DNA of 64,000 nucleotides from Nitrospirota bacterium (GCA_016936655.1 JAFGXL010000015.1:186001-250000), one strand, 5' to 3'; counted from the stretch's first letter, positions 37,266 to 45,569 are shown. A program made the numbers and translations. Notes: generated from the sequence alone by a model not told the origin.

Positions 37266-37991
37266 ATGAAGATATATTCAGATCTTAAATCAAAGTTCAA
37301 CAGCATGGCGCAGCAGCATAACCTCCTCGATAAAGAGGTTACGGTTGTCTCAGCGCGCACGTTAACACCTGAAGAGGCGATCGGGAAACCTGACATAAAA
37401 GACTTCCCTCTGCTCAAGGGCAAAGAGGTGATGATAGAGGCTGCATTCAATGGCGCAAAAGGCCAGGCATATACAGATATGCCAGGCAGCTTTAGCGGAT
37501 CTATCAAGGATGTTGCAAACCTGCCACTGACAAATAGCTTTCAGAGAGCTGTATTTATATCAACACTTAATGCCGTTATGCGAAGCCTCGGACTTGCAGG
37601 CAAAACTGTCCATTGCAGAGATAAAGAGCCGGCAGAATGCGCTTCTCAGCTAACAAAATATATAAAAGAATTCATGCCGAATCCAAAGATTGCCTTCGTC
37701 GGATATCAGCCGGCAATGATATCAAGACTTGTAGAATCATTCGAAATAAGAGTCGTTGATCTGGATACTGACAATATAGGCAAGGAAAAGTTCGGCATTA
37801 TGGTTGAAGGCCCAGAAAAGACAGATGAGCTACTTAAGTGGGGAGATATCATAATGGCTACAGGCTCAACATCAGTAAACGGCACTGTTACAAAGTTCAT
37901 TACAGAAAAACCAGTAATCTTCTATGGCATAACAATATCTGGAGTAGCCAGCATTTTTGGTTACAAAAACTACTGTCCATGCGGTCACTAA
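37266..37991 (+). CDS. DUF364 putative heavy-metal-chelation-domain protein
   Basis: 241 residues. An N-terminal domain (about 1-85, enolase-N-like, with FNGAKGQAYTDMPGSFSGSI) precedes a Rossmann-like DUF364 domain (about 90-235) containing NPKIAFVGYQPAMISRLVE, DIIMATGSTSVNGTV and a C-terminal CPCGH. Members of this family are soluble and proposed to bind metals or a metal chelate; the biochemistry is unknown. It is first in an operon with a binding protein, permease, ATPase and porin. Its promoter shares an operator with modE-modABC, pointing to molybdenum or tungsten. Confidence 0.8.
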   Translation: MKIYSDLKSKFNSMAQQHNLLDKEVTVVSARTLTPEEAIGKPDIKDFPLLKGKEVMIEAAFNGAKGQAYTDMPGSFSGSIKDVANLPLTNSFQRAVFISTLNAVMRSLGLAGKTVHCRDKEPAECASQLTKYIKEFMPNPKIAFVGYQPAMISRLVESFEIRVVDLDTDNIGKEKFGIMVEGPEKTDELLKWGDIIMATGSTSVNGTVTKFITEKPVIFYGITISGVASIFGYKNYCPCGH

Positions 37992-37998
37992 AGCATAT

Positions 37999-39015
37999 AT
38001 GAATATAAGAACAATTTCACTTAATATAGTTTTATTTATCCTTACGTTTTCTATATTTGCAGATCATTGTCTGTCAGCACAAAAAGATATTAAAGACAAA
38101 AAAACACTCAATATGGCTGTTGAATACACAAACCATGCTGCAGCATTCTACTACGCAGAGGGCAAAGGACTATTCAGAAAAGCCGACATATCAATAAACG
38201 AAATAAAAGTATACACGAGCGGAGTGGGAGTTGCTGTAGCCTTCACAAAAGGAAGCTTTGATGCAGGATATATGTGCCTGGTGCCAGCGATATTTACCTA
38301 CGCAAACGGCGGTGTACCGATAAAAATATTGGCAGGTACCCATAAAGACGGATATGGACTGGTTGTAAATTCAGAAAAGATAAAAACAATAAAAGATCTC
38401 GAAAAAACCAATATCAAGATAGCAAACGGACCAAAAGGCACAACAACAGATTTTCTCCAGATGCTTATGATGAAAAAAAACAAACTCAATACCGAAGCAA
38501 TCCTATCCAGAACATTAAGGATGAGCGCATCAAAACAGCTTATGGCCCTGCAAAGCCGTAGAGTTGATGCAGTCTTTGTACCGGAGCATTTTGCGACACT
38601 GGCAGCATCATTCCCCGGAATGAAGATGCTTCTAAAGAGTACGGAGATATGGCCAGATATGCAAGGAAGCGTACTGGTTGTAACTAAAGATATGATCAGA
38701 AATCATCCGGACCTAGTAAAGAAACTCAAAAGAGTAAACAGCCAGAGCATAAAGCTGATTAACAAAAATCGTTTTGAGGCAGCTAATATTTTTGCTCGCA
38801 GTATTAACAGCAGCTCCAGCATGATTGAGAATAAGTCAAAGGATTCTCCAATAACTACCATTCTCTCAGCAGAGCTTGCGGCTGAATCTACAGGAAACAT
38901 GAGAATGACTCCTGATATAACAAGAAAAGATGTCCAGGATGTTATAGACAAGATGTATGAACTTGGCTACCTGCGCAAATCGTTCGATGCAGCCGAAATT
39001 ATGGCTGACGAATAA
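37999..39015 (+). CDS. NMT1/SsuA-like ABC substrate-binding protein
   Basis: 338 residues from the ATG at 37999; the in-frame ATG at 37957 lies inside DUF364 and would spoil the signal peptide (residues 1-26, ending CLSAQ). The mature part has the type-II periplasmic fold of the NitT/TauT group: MAVEYTNHAAAFYYAEGKGLFRKADISINE and IKIANGPKGTTTDFLQMLM. It ends with a helix pair reading DVQDVIDKMYELGYLRK. It presents a ligand to the following permease. The ligand is unknown; a small organic molecule or metal chelate would fit. Confidence 0.8.
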   Translation: MNIRTISLNIVLFILTFSIFADHCLSAQKDIKDKKTLNMAVEYTNHAAAFYYAEGKGLFRKADISINEIKVYTSGVGVAVAFTKGSFDAGYMCLVPAIFTYANGGVPIKILAGTHKDGYGLVVNSEKIKTIKDLEKTNIKIANGPKGTTTDFLQMLMMKKNKLNTEAILSRTLRMSASKQLMALQSRRVDAVFVPEHFATLAASFPGMKMLLKSTEIWPDMQGSVLVVTKDMIRNHPDLVKKLKRVNSQSIKLINKNRFEAANIFARSINSSSSMIENKSKDSPITTILSAELAAESTGNMRMTPDITRKDVQDVIDKMYELGYLRKSFDAAEIMADE

Positions 39016-39767
39016 TGAGAAACTTTACTAAAATCGAAAAGCTGACCAGCCTGACTCCTGTTGCAATTTTTCTGCTGCTATGGGAAGCTGCAGGGCATTT
39101 TGCACATACGCCGCTATTTCCACCGTTATCAAAAGTTCTTAATGAATTTTATCAGCTAACAATAGACGGAACAATTTTAAAAAACCTTGGGGCAAGTTTC
39201 TTTCGAGTACTATCAGGATATATTTTAGGGTCAGTTCTCGGAATAATTGCAGGCATCCTCATGTCTACAAACCGCATTTTTAAAAAAAGCCTGAGCCCTA
39301 TTATAAGCATGTTCCTGCCAATTCCTACACTCGGATGGCTGCCGCTGCTTATGTTGTGGATAGGCATTAACGAGGCCTTGCCCATAACACTAATATTCAT
39401 ATGTGCGTTTTTCCCCGTGGCATACAATACATATACCGGAATTGATGGAGTAAGACCAGGATATGCTAAAGTCGCAAAAACTCTGGGTGCATCGCGCTGG
39501 TTTATACTCCGTCGCGTAATGCTGCCTATGGCAGCTCCTAATATATTCACAGGACTAAGGCTAGAATCAGGCATGGTATGGCGCACTGTAATTGCAGCGG
39601 AGATGTTCGCAATACCTACAGGCGTTGGTGCAATGCTATTTAACGCAGAATCCATCATACGCGTTGACATCATAATGTGCTGCCTTATAGCGCTCTCTTT
39701 GATGTGCACATTGTTTGAGCGCACACTTATATGGGCTGAAGACATGATAACGTCAGCATGGAGGTGA
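39015..39767 (+). CDS. NitT/TauT-type ABC permease
   Basis: 250 residues, six helices. The ABC permease EAA loop reads YAKVAKTLGASRWFILRRVMLPMAAPNIFTGLRLESGMVWRTVIAAEMF, close to SsuC/TauC. It starts on the last base of the binding protein's stop (TAATG), and its own stop overlaps the ribosome site of the ATPase gene, showing tight coupling in the operon. Confidence 0.87.
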   Translation: MRNFTKIEKLTSLTPVAIFLLLWEAAGHFAHTPLFPPLSKVLNEFYQLTIDGTILKNLGASFFRVLSGYILGSVLGIIAGILMSTNRIFKKSLSPIISMFLPIPTLGWLPLLMLWIGINEALPITLIFICAFFPVAYNTYTGIDGVRPGYAKVAKTLGASRWFILRRVMLPMAAPNIFTGLRLESGMVWRTVIAAEMFAIPTGVGAMLFNAESIIRVDIIMCCLIALSLMCTLFERTLIWAEDMITSAWR

Positions 39768-39769
39768 AG

Positions 39770-40468
39770 ATGCCAAACATCAGACTACAGAATGTATCAA
39801 CCGCCTACTGTCTTAACAATATCAATCTCGATGTCAGATCAGGAGAGTTTTTGGTGATGCTCGGATCTACAGGAGCGGGCAAGAGTACGCTTCTTAATGT
39901 TATATCAGGCCTAGATCAGTATACAGGAGACATATATTTTAATAATCAGAATATAAACAGCATACCAGCCTCAAAACGCGGAGCTGGATATTTAATGCAG
40001 GAGATATTTCTATTTCCACACATGACTATTTTTGAAAATGTAACATTCGGACTCAGAGCTTTATCAATGCCCAGACAGCTGGTTGCAGAAAAAACTCAAG
40101 ACATTCTGGATATGCTCAGAATATCACATCTGAAAAACCGCTATCCGAAAAATCTCAGCGGAGGTGAAAAACAGAGAGCTGGTCTGGCGCGTTCACTCGT
40201 TACAGAACCGACCATATTACTTCTTGACGAACCTCTAAGCAGTCTGGACAGCACTACAGCTGATCAGATACATAACGAGCTCCTTAGACTTCATAAGCGC
40301 CTGAATCTGACTATCCTTTATGTGACTCATAATCTTATGGAAGCCAGAAAGCTGGCTGACAGAATTGTTGTAATAAGTGGAGGCAGAGTCACAAGATCGT
40401 TCGATCCAGAAGAGATCCTAAGCAACGATCCAGCAGCTGCCAATAACCTTATATATTCATCAATCTAA
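39770..40468 (+). CDS. NitT/TauT-type ABC ATPase
   Basis: 232 residues from the ATG at 39770, picked because GGAGGTGAAG lies directly before it; the ATG at 39758 precedes that site. Walker A GSTGAGKST, Q-loop LMQEIFLFPHMTIFENV, signature NLSGGEKQRAG and Walker B ILLLDEPLSSLD are intact, with switch His in YVTHN. No C-terminal regulatory domain. It drives the preceding permease. Confidence 0.88.
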   Translation: MPNIRLQNVSTAYCLNNINLDVRSGEFLVMLGSTGAGKSTLLNVISGLDQYTGDIYFNNQNINSIPASKRGAGYLMQEIFLFPHMTIFENVTFGLRALSMPRQLVAEKTQDILDMLRISHLKNRYPKNLSGGEKQRAGLARSLVTEPTILLLDEPLSSLDSTTADQIHNELLRLHKRLNLTILYVTHNLMEARKLADRIVVISGGRVTRSFDPEEILSNDPAAANNLIYSSI

Positions 40469-40489
40469 ACCAAGGAACGTATACTCGCC

Positions 40490-41875
40490 ATGCTAAAGAA
40501 AACATCAAAGCGCCTCTGTATTTTCGCGCTGTTTCTATGCTCAATCACTATTTATGCGCCTATGCAGTCCGAGTCAGCAACACAAGAGTTGTCAAAACCA
40601 AGACTTATATTCAGCGCTGCGCTGCGTACAAGATATGAGTCCCAGCATAATTTCAGCCAGAAATACTATGGCATCAATCAACCCGCAGGCAAATCGGATG
40701 ACAGTTTTTTGCTATATAGAATCAGAGCAGGTCTAGACTGGCATCCGTCAAAAAAAACTCATTTGGCCTTATGGATGCAGCATGCTGATGTCTTGGGATA
40801 CGAACTGCCTGACTCAGCATTTTACAACAACGCCTTCAAACATACCGACCATCCTCATAAAGACAGGTTTGAGCTATATCAAACATTTATCGAGACAAAG
40901 GATATTATGCACACGGGTATAAGCCTGAAGGCAGGCCGCCAGAAAATATCATATGCAGACAATAGGGTATTTGGACCTGGAGAGTGGGGCAACTCAGGCA
41001 GATGGGTATGGGATGCGCTAAAAACATCCTGGTCATTCAAGCATGGATTTCTTGACCTGTTTTACGGTAAAACCATGCTGCATGAAATAGATCAGTTCAG
41101 CCTTGGTCATCGTCACGGCTATGAAAGCATAGGCATGTATGGACATGTAAATGTTTTAAAAAATCCTGTTAACCTCATTGTAGAACCGATGCTATTCACT
41201 AAAAAAGATAATCACCAAAACTATACGGGAGAGCTGAACAAGACTCCCGGAAAGCTCGACTCATGGTATTTAGGCGCCAGAACCCATGCATCACTCAGAA
41301 ATTGGGAGCTTGGAGCAACATTCATACAGGAAAAAGGCAGCTTTGGCGCTGACAAGATCAATGCGTATGGATATCACATCATGGCAGCCTACACAGTTCC
41401 GCACGACTGGAAGCCTCGTTTATGCGCAGCTTACAGTTATGCATCAGGAGACAGCAATCCTGCTGACGGCAAAAATGAAACATTTCATGAAGCATTTGGA
41501 GCCAAGGATATGTTCTACGGAAGAATGAATCTTTTTTCGTGGAGCAACCTGAAAGACTACGAAATCAGCATGACCATAAATCCATACGCATGGCTCACAA
41601 TAAAAGGCGAGGCTCACAAGTTTAAACTTGCTGACAAACATGACGGATGGTCTCTAAATTCAAAAACATACCGCGACAAAACTGTCAGCAGCGGGGAGAG
41701 CGTAGGCAAAGAGCTCGATCTTGTAATATCTTGCAGATATTCTAATAACCACACATTAATGGCAGGATTTGGCCGCTTCTGGCCTGATGAATTCGCTAAA
41801 AATATGGCATCATCAAAACAGGCATCATGGGTCTTTCTGCAATGGGAATACAGATTCAGCAAGTCGCTGCTGTGA
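40490..41875 (+). CDS. alginate-export-family outer-membrane beta-barrel (AlgE-like porin)
   Basis: 461 residues with a signal peptide (about 1-30, SESATQ). The mature protein alternates polar and hydrophobic residues in many strands. It carries the family signature GRQKISYADNRVFGPGEWGNSGRWVWDALK, and ends in an aromatic strand WVFLQWEYRF, the type of C-terminus recognised by the BAM machinery. Named for alginate export, the family includes many porins for unknown solutes. As the last gene of the DUF364/ABC operon it probably supplies the outer-membrane route for that importer's ligand. Confidence 0.8.
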   Translation: MLKKTSKRLCIFALFLCSITIYAPMQSESATQELSKPRLIFSAALRTRYESQHNFSQKYYGINQPAGKSDDSFLLYRIRAGLDWHPSKKTHLALWMQHADVLGYELPDSAFYNNAFKHTDHPHKDRFELYQTFIETKDIMHTGISLKAGRQKISYADNRVFGPGEWGNSGRWVWDALKTSWSFKHGFLDLFYGKTMLHEIDQFSLGHRHGYESIGMYGHVNVLKNPVNLIVEPMLFTKKDNHQNYTGELNKTPGKLDSWYLGARTHASLRNWELGATFIQEKGSFGADKINAYGYHIMAAYTVPHDWKPRLCAAYSYASGDSNPADGKNETFHEAFGAKDMFYGRMNLFSWSNLKDYEISMTINPYAWLTIKGEAHKFKLADKHDGWSLNSKTYRDKTVSSGESVGKELDLVISCRYSNNHTLMAGFGRFWPDEFAKNMASSKQASWVFLQWEYRFSKSLL

Positions 41876-41882
41876 TAAATTC

Positions 41883-42629
41883 TTATGAATTCAAATTGAG
41901 AACTCTTGAGGAATACCCAGCGCACTGATTCAGATAAGACTGCAGAGCAACATATTCCGGATCAGCAATTATTTCTGCAGGAGCGCCTGTCTTCATAACA
42001 TTGCCGTTGGAATAAATAATTATATTGTCAGCTAGATCGCATGCCTCTGCAAAATCGTGGGTAACGAGCACAACAGGCACATTAAACTCTGATCTCATAT
42101 CTTTCAGAAATGCGCGCATCTCAACTCTGAGCGGTGTGTCGAGAGCTGAAAACGGCTCATCCAGCAGCAGCATCTCCGGTCTGCGTATGAGAGCCCGAGC
42201 AAACGCTACGCGCTGCTTCTGCCCGCCTGATATTTCCGAAGGCATTTTATCATGCAATGCAGCTATCTGGAATCTCTTCATAAGATCTTCACAGCGTCCG
42301 GCTGCTTCATCATGATTAAGCCCTTTTGCGCCAAAGAGTATGTTTTCCCGCACCTTCATATGCGGGAAAAGCGCAAGGTCCTGGAATACATAACCACAAT
42401 GGCGCATCTGTGGAGGAATATTTAAATTACTCTTACTGTCAAAATATGCATTGCCGGCAGAAAAAACATACCCTATATCTGGCCTGATTAGTCCGGCTAT
42501 CATCTTAAGAGTAAGAGATTTGCCTGCGCCTGAAGGACCAAATAGCACAGCAAACTCTTTTCCTATCTTCCATTTCACATCCAGAGTAAAGCCATTCACC
42601 TTTTTGTAGAGCGATATATCCAGACCCAT
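41883..42629 (-). CDS. modC: molybdate-type ABC ATPase ModC, short form
   Basis: 248 residues. Walker A GPSGAGKS, Q-loop VFQDLALFPHMKVREN, signature EISGGQKQRVAFARAL, Walker B MLLLDEPFSALD and switch VTHDF are complete. It stops soon after the ATPase fold, so the C-terminal TOBE (molybdate-sensing) domain of the roughly 350-residue E. coli ModC is missing. It overlaps modB (TGATG). Its 3' end lies 8 nt from that of the convergent porin gene. Confidence 0.88.
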   Translation of the reverse strand: MGLDISLYKKVNGFTLDVKWKIGKEFAVLFGPSGAGKSLTLKMIAGLIRPDIGYVFSAGNAYFDSKSNLNIPPQMRHCGYVFQDLALFPHMKVRENILFGAKGLNHDEAAGRCEDLMKRFQIAALHDKMPSEISGGQKQRVAFARALIRRPEMLLLDEPFSALDTPLRVEMRAFLKDMRSEFNVPVVLVTHDFAEACDLADNIIIYSNGNVMKTGAPAEIIADPEYVALQSYLNQCAGYSSRVLNLNS

Positions 42630-43294
42630 CAGATAATCCTCTTACTGTATTTGTTGGCAACATATAGAAAAACAACCGACATGAGCGTAAGCAGCAGCAC
42701 CATCATATTTGCGCTCTTCCAATCGCCGCTGCTTGCAGCGGAATATATCGCAAGCGGCATTGTATCTGTTACGCCCGGCAGATTGCCCGCAATCATTAGT
42801 GTGGCGCCAAATTCTCCAAGCGCACGCGCAAAAGAGAGTACAGCTCCGGCAATAATGCCTTTTCTGGCGAGCGGAAAAATAACCTTAAGCGCGGTCTCGA
42901 ATCTAGATCTGCCGAGAGTATAAGATGCATCAATAAAGTTTTTATCAACAGACTCTATCGCTGCTCTCGTTGTTTTTATCATAAGCGGAAGCGACACAAC
43001 AAATGAAGCCAGCACAGCAGCATACCATGTGAACATGATTGTCCAGCCTGTCCATTCATAAATCATGCTGCCTATAAACCCGTTTCTGCCAAATAGGATA
43101 ATAAGATAATAGCCGGTTACCGTAGGAGGCAAAACAAGCGGAAGCGTAAACAGAATATCAACAAGCTCCTTACCCCTAAAATGCTTTGCGGCAAGCAGAT
43201 ATGCAATAAATACCCCGGCGATTACCACAAAAAATGTAGTAACCGAAGCAACCTGGAGTGAAAGCTTCATAGAAAATAATACTTTGCTATCCAT
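42629..43294 (-). CDS. modB: molybdate ABC transporter permease ModB
   Basis: 221 residues, about five helices. The permease EAA loop FIDASYTLGRSRFETALKVIFPLARKGIIAGAVLSFARALGEFGATLMIAGNLPGVTDTMPLAIY is characteristic of ModB. ATG 43294 is preferred to the adjacent TTG at 43297; AGGTGGTTG precedes it. It forms the channel for ModA-delivered oxyanion. Confidence 0.92.
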   Translation of the reverse strand: MDSKVLFSMKLSLQVASVTTFFVVIAGVFIAYLLAAKHFRGKELVDILFTLPLVLPPTVTGYYLIILFGRNGFIGSMIYEWTGWTIMFTWYAAVLASFVVSLPLMIKTTRAAIESVDKNFIDASYTLGRSRFETALKVIFPLARKGIIAGAVLSFARALGEFGATLMIAGNLPGVTDTMPLAIYSAASSGDWKSANMMVLLLTLMSVVFLYVANKYSKRII

Positions 43295-43338
43295 CAACCA
43301 CCTGCCTGTTTTTATACCTGCAAATCAACAATGCTCTG

Positions 43339-44115
43339 CTACTTCATTTCTGAGGGCAGCACAAACCCGTATTTTTTCATTATCTGCCGCCCTTTTGGGC
43401 TGTTCACATAATTAGCGAACTCTATAGCCTGCTTTTTATTCTTTGTGCTTTTTATTACTGCCATAGCTTGCTCAATCGAGTTATGCAGCTCTTCTGGAAT
43501 CAGACTGAACTCTGTTTTTGATCCAATGCTGACAGACAATGCCACTATACCTGCATCTACATTGCCGGTCTCAACATAATCAAGAGCCTGCCGAACAGTT
43601 TCACCCATAACGATCTTGTGCTTGACCGCATCCCATACACCAGCTTTCTGCATAGCCTCTTTAGCAGCAAGTCCGTAAGGAGCATGGCCAGGATTTGCTA
43701 TCGCTATTCTTTTGATTCTTGGATCTAATAAATCTTTTATAAAATTTAATTTTGCGGTTCCCTTGGGAGTTGCAAGAGTTATTCTCCCTACTGCATAAAG
43801 CGTTTTAGTCTCAGGATGTATCAAACCTTTAGCTTGCAGCCCATCAATATAACTCTTGTTTGCAGCAAAAAAAAGATCCACTGGAGCCCCGGCTTCGATC
43901 TGCTTAGCCGCCATGCCTGTAGATCCAAAATTAAATATAACCTTGTTGCCGGTCTCCTTTTCGTAAAAGCCTCCAATCTCTTTAAATGCCTTAATCAGAT
44001 CAGCTGCTGCTGAAACTATAATGCCCTTTGAATCCTTTGCATGCAAATCCATCGGCACTGCAATTAGACCGAGAATAACTAAGAAAAAGCCAACTCCATA
44101 AAGTATTCTTTTCAT
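43339..44115 (-). CDS. modA: molybdate-binding periplasmic protein ModA
   Basis: 258 residues with a signal peptide (about 1-26, DLHAKD). Ligand loops follow the ModA pattern: VSAAADLIKAFKEIG, NFGSTGMAAKQIEAGAPVDLFFAANKSYIDGL and IANPGHAPYGLAAKEAM. It binds molybdate or tungstate in the periplasm. Its ATG overlaps the modE stop (ATGA), so the regulator and the transporter are translated together. Confidence 0.93.
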   Translation of the reverse strand: MKRILYGVGFFLVILGLIAVPMDLHAKDSKGIIVSAAADLIKAFKEIGGFYEKETGNKVIFNFGSTGMAAKQIEAGAPVDLFFAANKSYIDGLQAKGLIHPETKTLYAVGRITLATPKGTAKLNFIKDLLDPRIKRIAIANPGHAPYGLAAKEAMQKAGVWDAVKHKIVMGETVRQALDYVETGNVDAGIVALSVSIGSKTEFSLIPEELHNSIEQAMAVIKSTKNKKQAIEFANYVNSPKGRQIMKKYGFVLPSEMK

Positions 44116-44543
44116 TTTTTCTCCTTTTTAAATGGCAGCTTCTGCAGCTCTTTGTCTAGAAACTTGGAAAAGCTCTTGTGCAGCTGCCAAAAATATCTGA
44201 TCGCATCCTCGCCCGACCTTGTCACAACAGCTCCTCCACCGCCCTTGCCGCCTGTGGATGTTGTAACAAGAGGCTCCTGCGCCTGGCTGTTCATCGACTC
44301 TACAAGCTCCCAGGCATTTCTGTAAGACATTCCCATGGACCTTGCAGCCTCTGTTATGGAGCCATGCTCTTTAATCCTTTCAAGCAATACGACTCTACCG
44401 TAGCCTATAAATGTGCCGCCATCGCCCTCTATCCATATACGACCCCTTACAGAATATCCAGCCCCTGATGCAGCTGCCTCTTCAGTCCTCAACTCATCTG
44501 CACTGCGGCCCATCTGTATGTCTGGCGCGGTTCTCTTTTTCAT
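44112..44543 (-). CDS. modE: ModE-type winged-helix regulator lacking the molybdate-binding domain
   Basis: 143 residues. After a variable N-terminus (1-30), residues about 45-125 form the LysR-like ModE DNA-binding domain: LLERIKEHGSITEAARSMGMSYRNAWELVESMN, then LVTTSTGGKGGGGAVVTRSGE, the ModE wing signature. The C-terminal di-MOP molybdate-binding part of E. coli ModE is absent. It probably binds the shared operator in its own promoter and in that of the DUF364 operon. A hairpin ending in a T-run directly precedes its ATG. Confidence 0.88.
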   Translation of the reverse strand: MKKRTAPDIQMGRSADELRTEEAAASGAGYSVRGRIWIEGDGGTFIGYGRVVLLERIKEHGSITEAARSMGMSYRNAWELVESMNSQAQEPLVTTSTGGKGGGGAVVTRSGEDAIRYFWQLHKSFSKFLDKELQKLPFKKEKK

Positions 44544-44544
44544 T

Positions 44545-44673
44545 CTAAAAAAATTGCCCTCCCTCTCGGACAGAAAGGGAGGGTGTCAGAAGGGTATTGG
44601 CGTTAGGCCAAATCTGCATAACGCCAGGCAAAAAAAATGTAGTGCTTGTGCGAATGAACTCCTTGACCATCAT
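44545..44673 (-). CDS. possible leaderless 42-codon leader ORF of modE
   Basis: From tandem ATGs at 44673/44670 an open frame of 42 codons runs through both leader hairpins and stops (TAG) one base before the modE ATG. The first ATG is 7 nt after the -10, at the expected transcription start. Translation would unfold the attenuator hairpin. The peptide has no recognised family and the frame could be fortuitous. Confidence 0.3.
   Translation of the reverse strand: MMVKEFIRTSTTFFLPGVMQIWPNANTLLTPSLSVREGGQFF
44548..44583 (-). terminator. attenuator-like terminator in the modE leader
   Basis: On the minus strand an 8-bp stem (44576-44583 with 44557-44564) is followed by ATTTTTTT and then the modE ATG. 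The 3' arm contains GGAGGG, the only Shine-Dalgarno candidate for modE, so the fold could both end transcription and hide the ribosome site. No gene lies upstream on this strand for it to terminate. Confidence 0.65.
44598..44626 (-). other. first stem-loop of the modE leader
   Basis: TGGCGTTA (44598-44605) and TAACGCCA (44619-44626) form a perfect 8-bp stem with a 13-nt loop, upstream of the attenuator hairpin on the minus strand. Confidence 0.6.
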
Positions 44674-44677
44674 AATG

Positions 44678-44700
44678 GTAATATATACTCGGGAATAACG
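44678..44700 (-). promoter_or_regulatory. ModE-box-like operator in the modE-modABC promoter
   Basis: On the minus strand, CGTTATTCCC-N5-TATATTAC. It is identical at all 18 fixed positions to 37185-37207 and placed the same way between -35 and -10. The 14-bp ACCAT-TATG-ATGGT around the transcription start (44667-44680) is a second small inverted repeat. Confidence 0.65.
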
Positions 44701-44709
44701 GCTTGTCAA
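44680..44709 (-). promoter_or_regulatory. promoter of modE-modA-modB-modC
   Basis: On the minus strand TTGACA (44709-44704) and TATATT (44685-44680) are 18 bp apart, close to sigma-70 consensus. Transcription should start near 44673, giving a leader of about 130 nt if translation begins at modE. Confidence 0.75.
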
Positions 44710-44769
44710 GAGATTTTCTGCTGCAAAATGTTAATGTAAAACCAGCATACTTTAATCCAGGAGTCAACT

Positions 44770-45564
44770 ATGAAAAATGATACAATCTCTTTACTCCAGA
44801 GCCCGACAACAGGCCTGGAACTCAAGCTCGAATCCAGTACACTACCTGATGGGAGAATAATAGAGCAGCTCGTTTCACAGCAGGCTGAGCAGTTTGTGAT
44901 AGCTAATGACATAGCGATTTTTTACGAGATGGAAAAGCTTACAGGCCTCAATAAAAAATATCAGCTCTTTTACGACAAGATAAACTGGTACTACGATCTG
45001 GGCGGTAAAATAGTTATGTACATCCTGCATGGCGGTGAAGAGAATGTACGCAGAGAATATCTTAAAGAACTCGAGATAAAAGATGACTCCAAAGTGCTCG
45101 AGGTCTCTGTCGGCTCAGGCGCAAACCTTCAATTTATGCCAAAGGCTCCTAAATATTACGGACTGGACATAGCGATGAAGATGATGAGGAGATGCCAGAA
45201 GAATGCTGTGAAGTGGGGGCTTGACCTTGAACTCTTTTATGCTAATGCAGAAGCCCTGCCTTTTAAGAACAACTCTTTTGATGTTGTTTTCCATGTAGGT
45301 GGCATTAACTACTTCAATAACAAAAAAGCAGCTATTGATGAGATGATTCGAGTAGCAAAGCCAGGCACAAAAATGATAATCGTTGATGAGACAGAGCAGC
45401 TCGCAAAGGCTGCATCAAGGATAATCCCGGGCGCTGCAAACTACTACAGACGCGACAAGCCGATAGAGCCGCCGATTGATCTTGTGCCTGATGATATGCT
45501 CGAAAAAGATGTTAAATTGACTGCAAACGGCGATCTCTACTGCCTCAGCTTCAGAAAACCCTGA
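44770..45564 (+). CDS. class I SAM-dependent methyltransferase (type 11)
   Basis: 264 residues. SAM motif I is KVLEVSVGSGANLQFMPK, with motif II YYGLDIAMKMMRRCQKNA and a FDVVFHVGGINYFNNKKAAIDEMIRVAKPG motif III/IV, as in UbiE-like enzymes. The N-terminus (LLQSPTTGLELKL) looks like a Trm112-type domain that has lost its zinc cysteines. The substrate is unknown. CAGGAGTCAACT precedes the ATG. Divergent from modE, so the intergenic region serves both. Confidence 0.75.
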   Translation: MKNDTISLLQSPTTGLELKLESSTLPDGRIIEQLVSQQAEQFVIANDIAIFYEMEKLTGLNKKYQLFYDKINWYYDLGGKIVMYILHGGEENVRREYLKELEIKDDSKVLEVSVGSGANLQFMPKAPKYYGLDIAMKMMRRCQKNAVKWGLDLELFYANAEALPFKNNSFDVVFHVGGINYFNNKKAAIDEMIRVAKPGTKMIIVDETEQLAKAASRIIPGAANYYRRDKPIEPPIDLVPDDMLEKDVKLTANGDLYCLSFRKP

Positions 45565-45569
45565 AAAAG

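Noticed and set aside
44541-44673. modE leader as a known Moco or tungsten-cofactor riboswitch
   Set aside because: The two stem-loops do not resemble the multi-stem Moco RNA as I remember it, so I report an attenuator-like leader without naming a riboswitch class.
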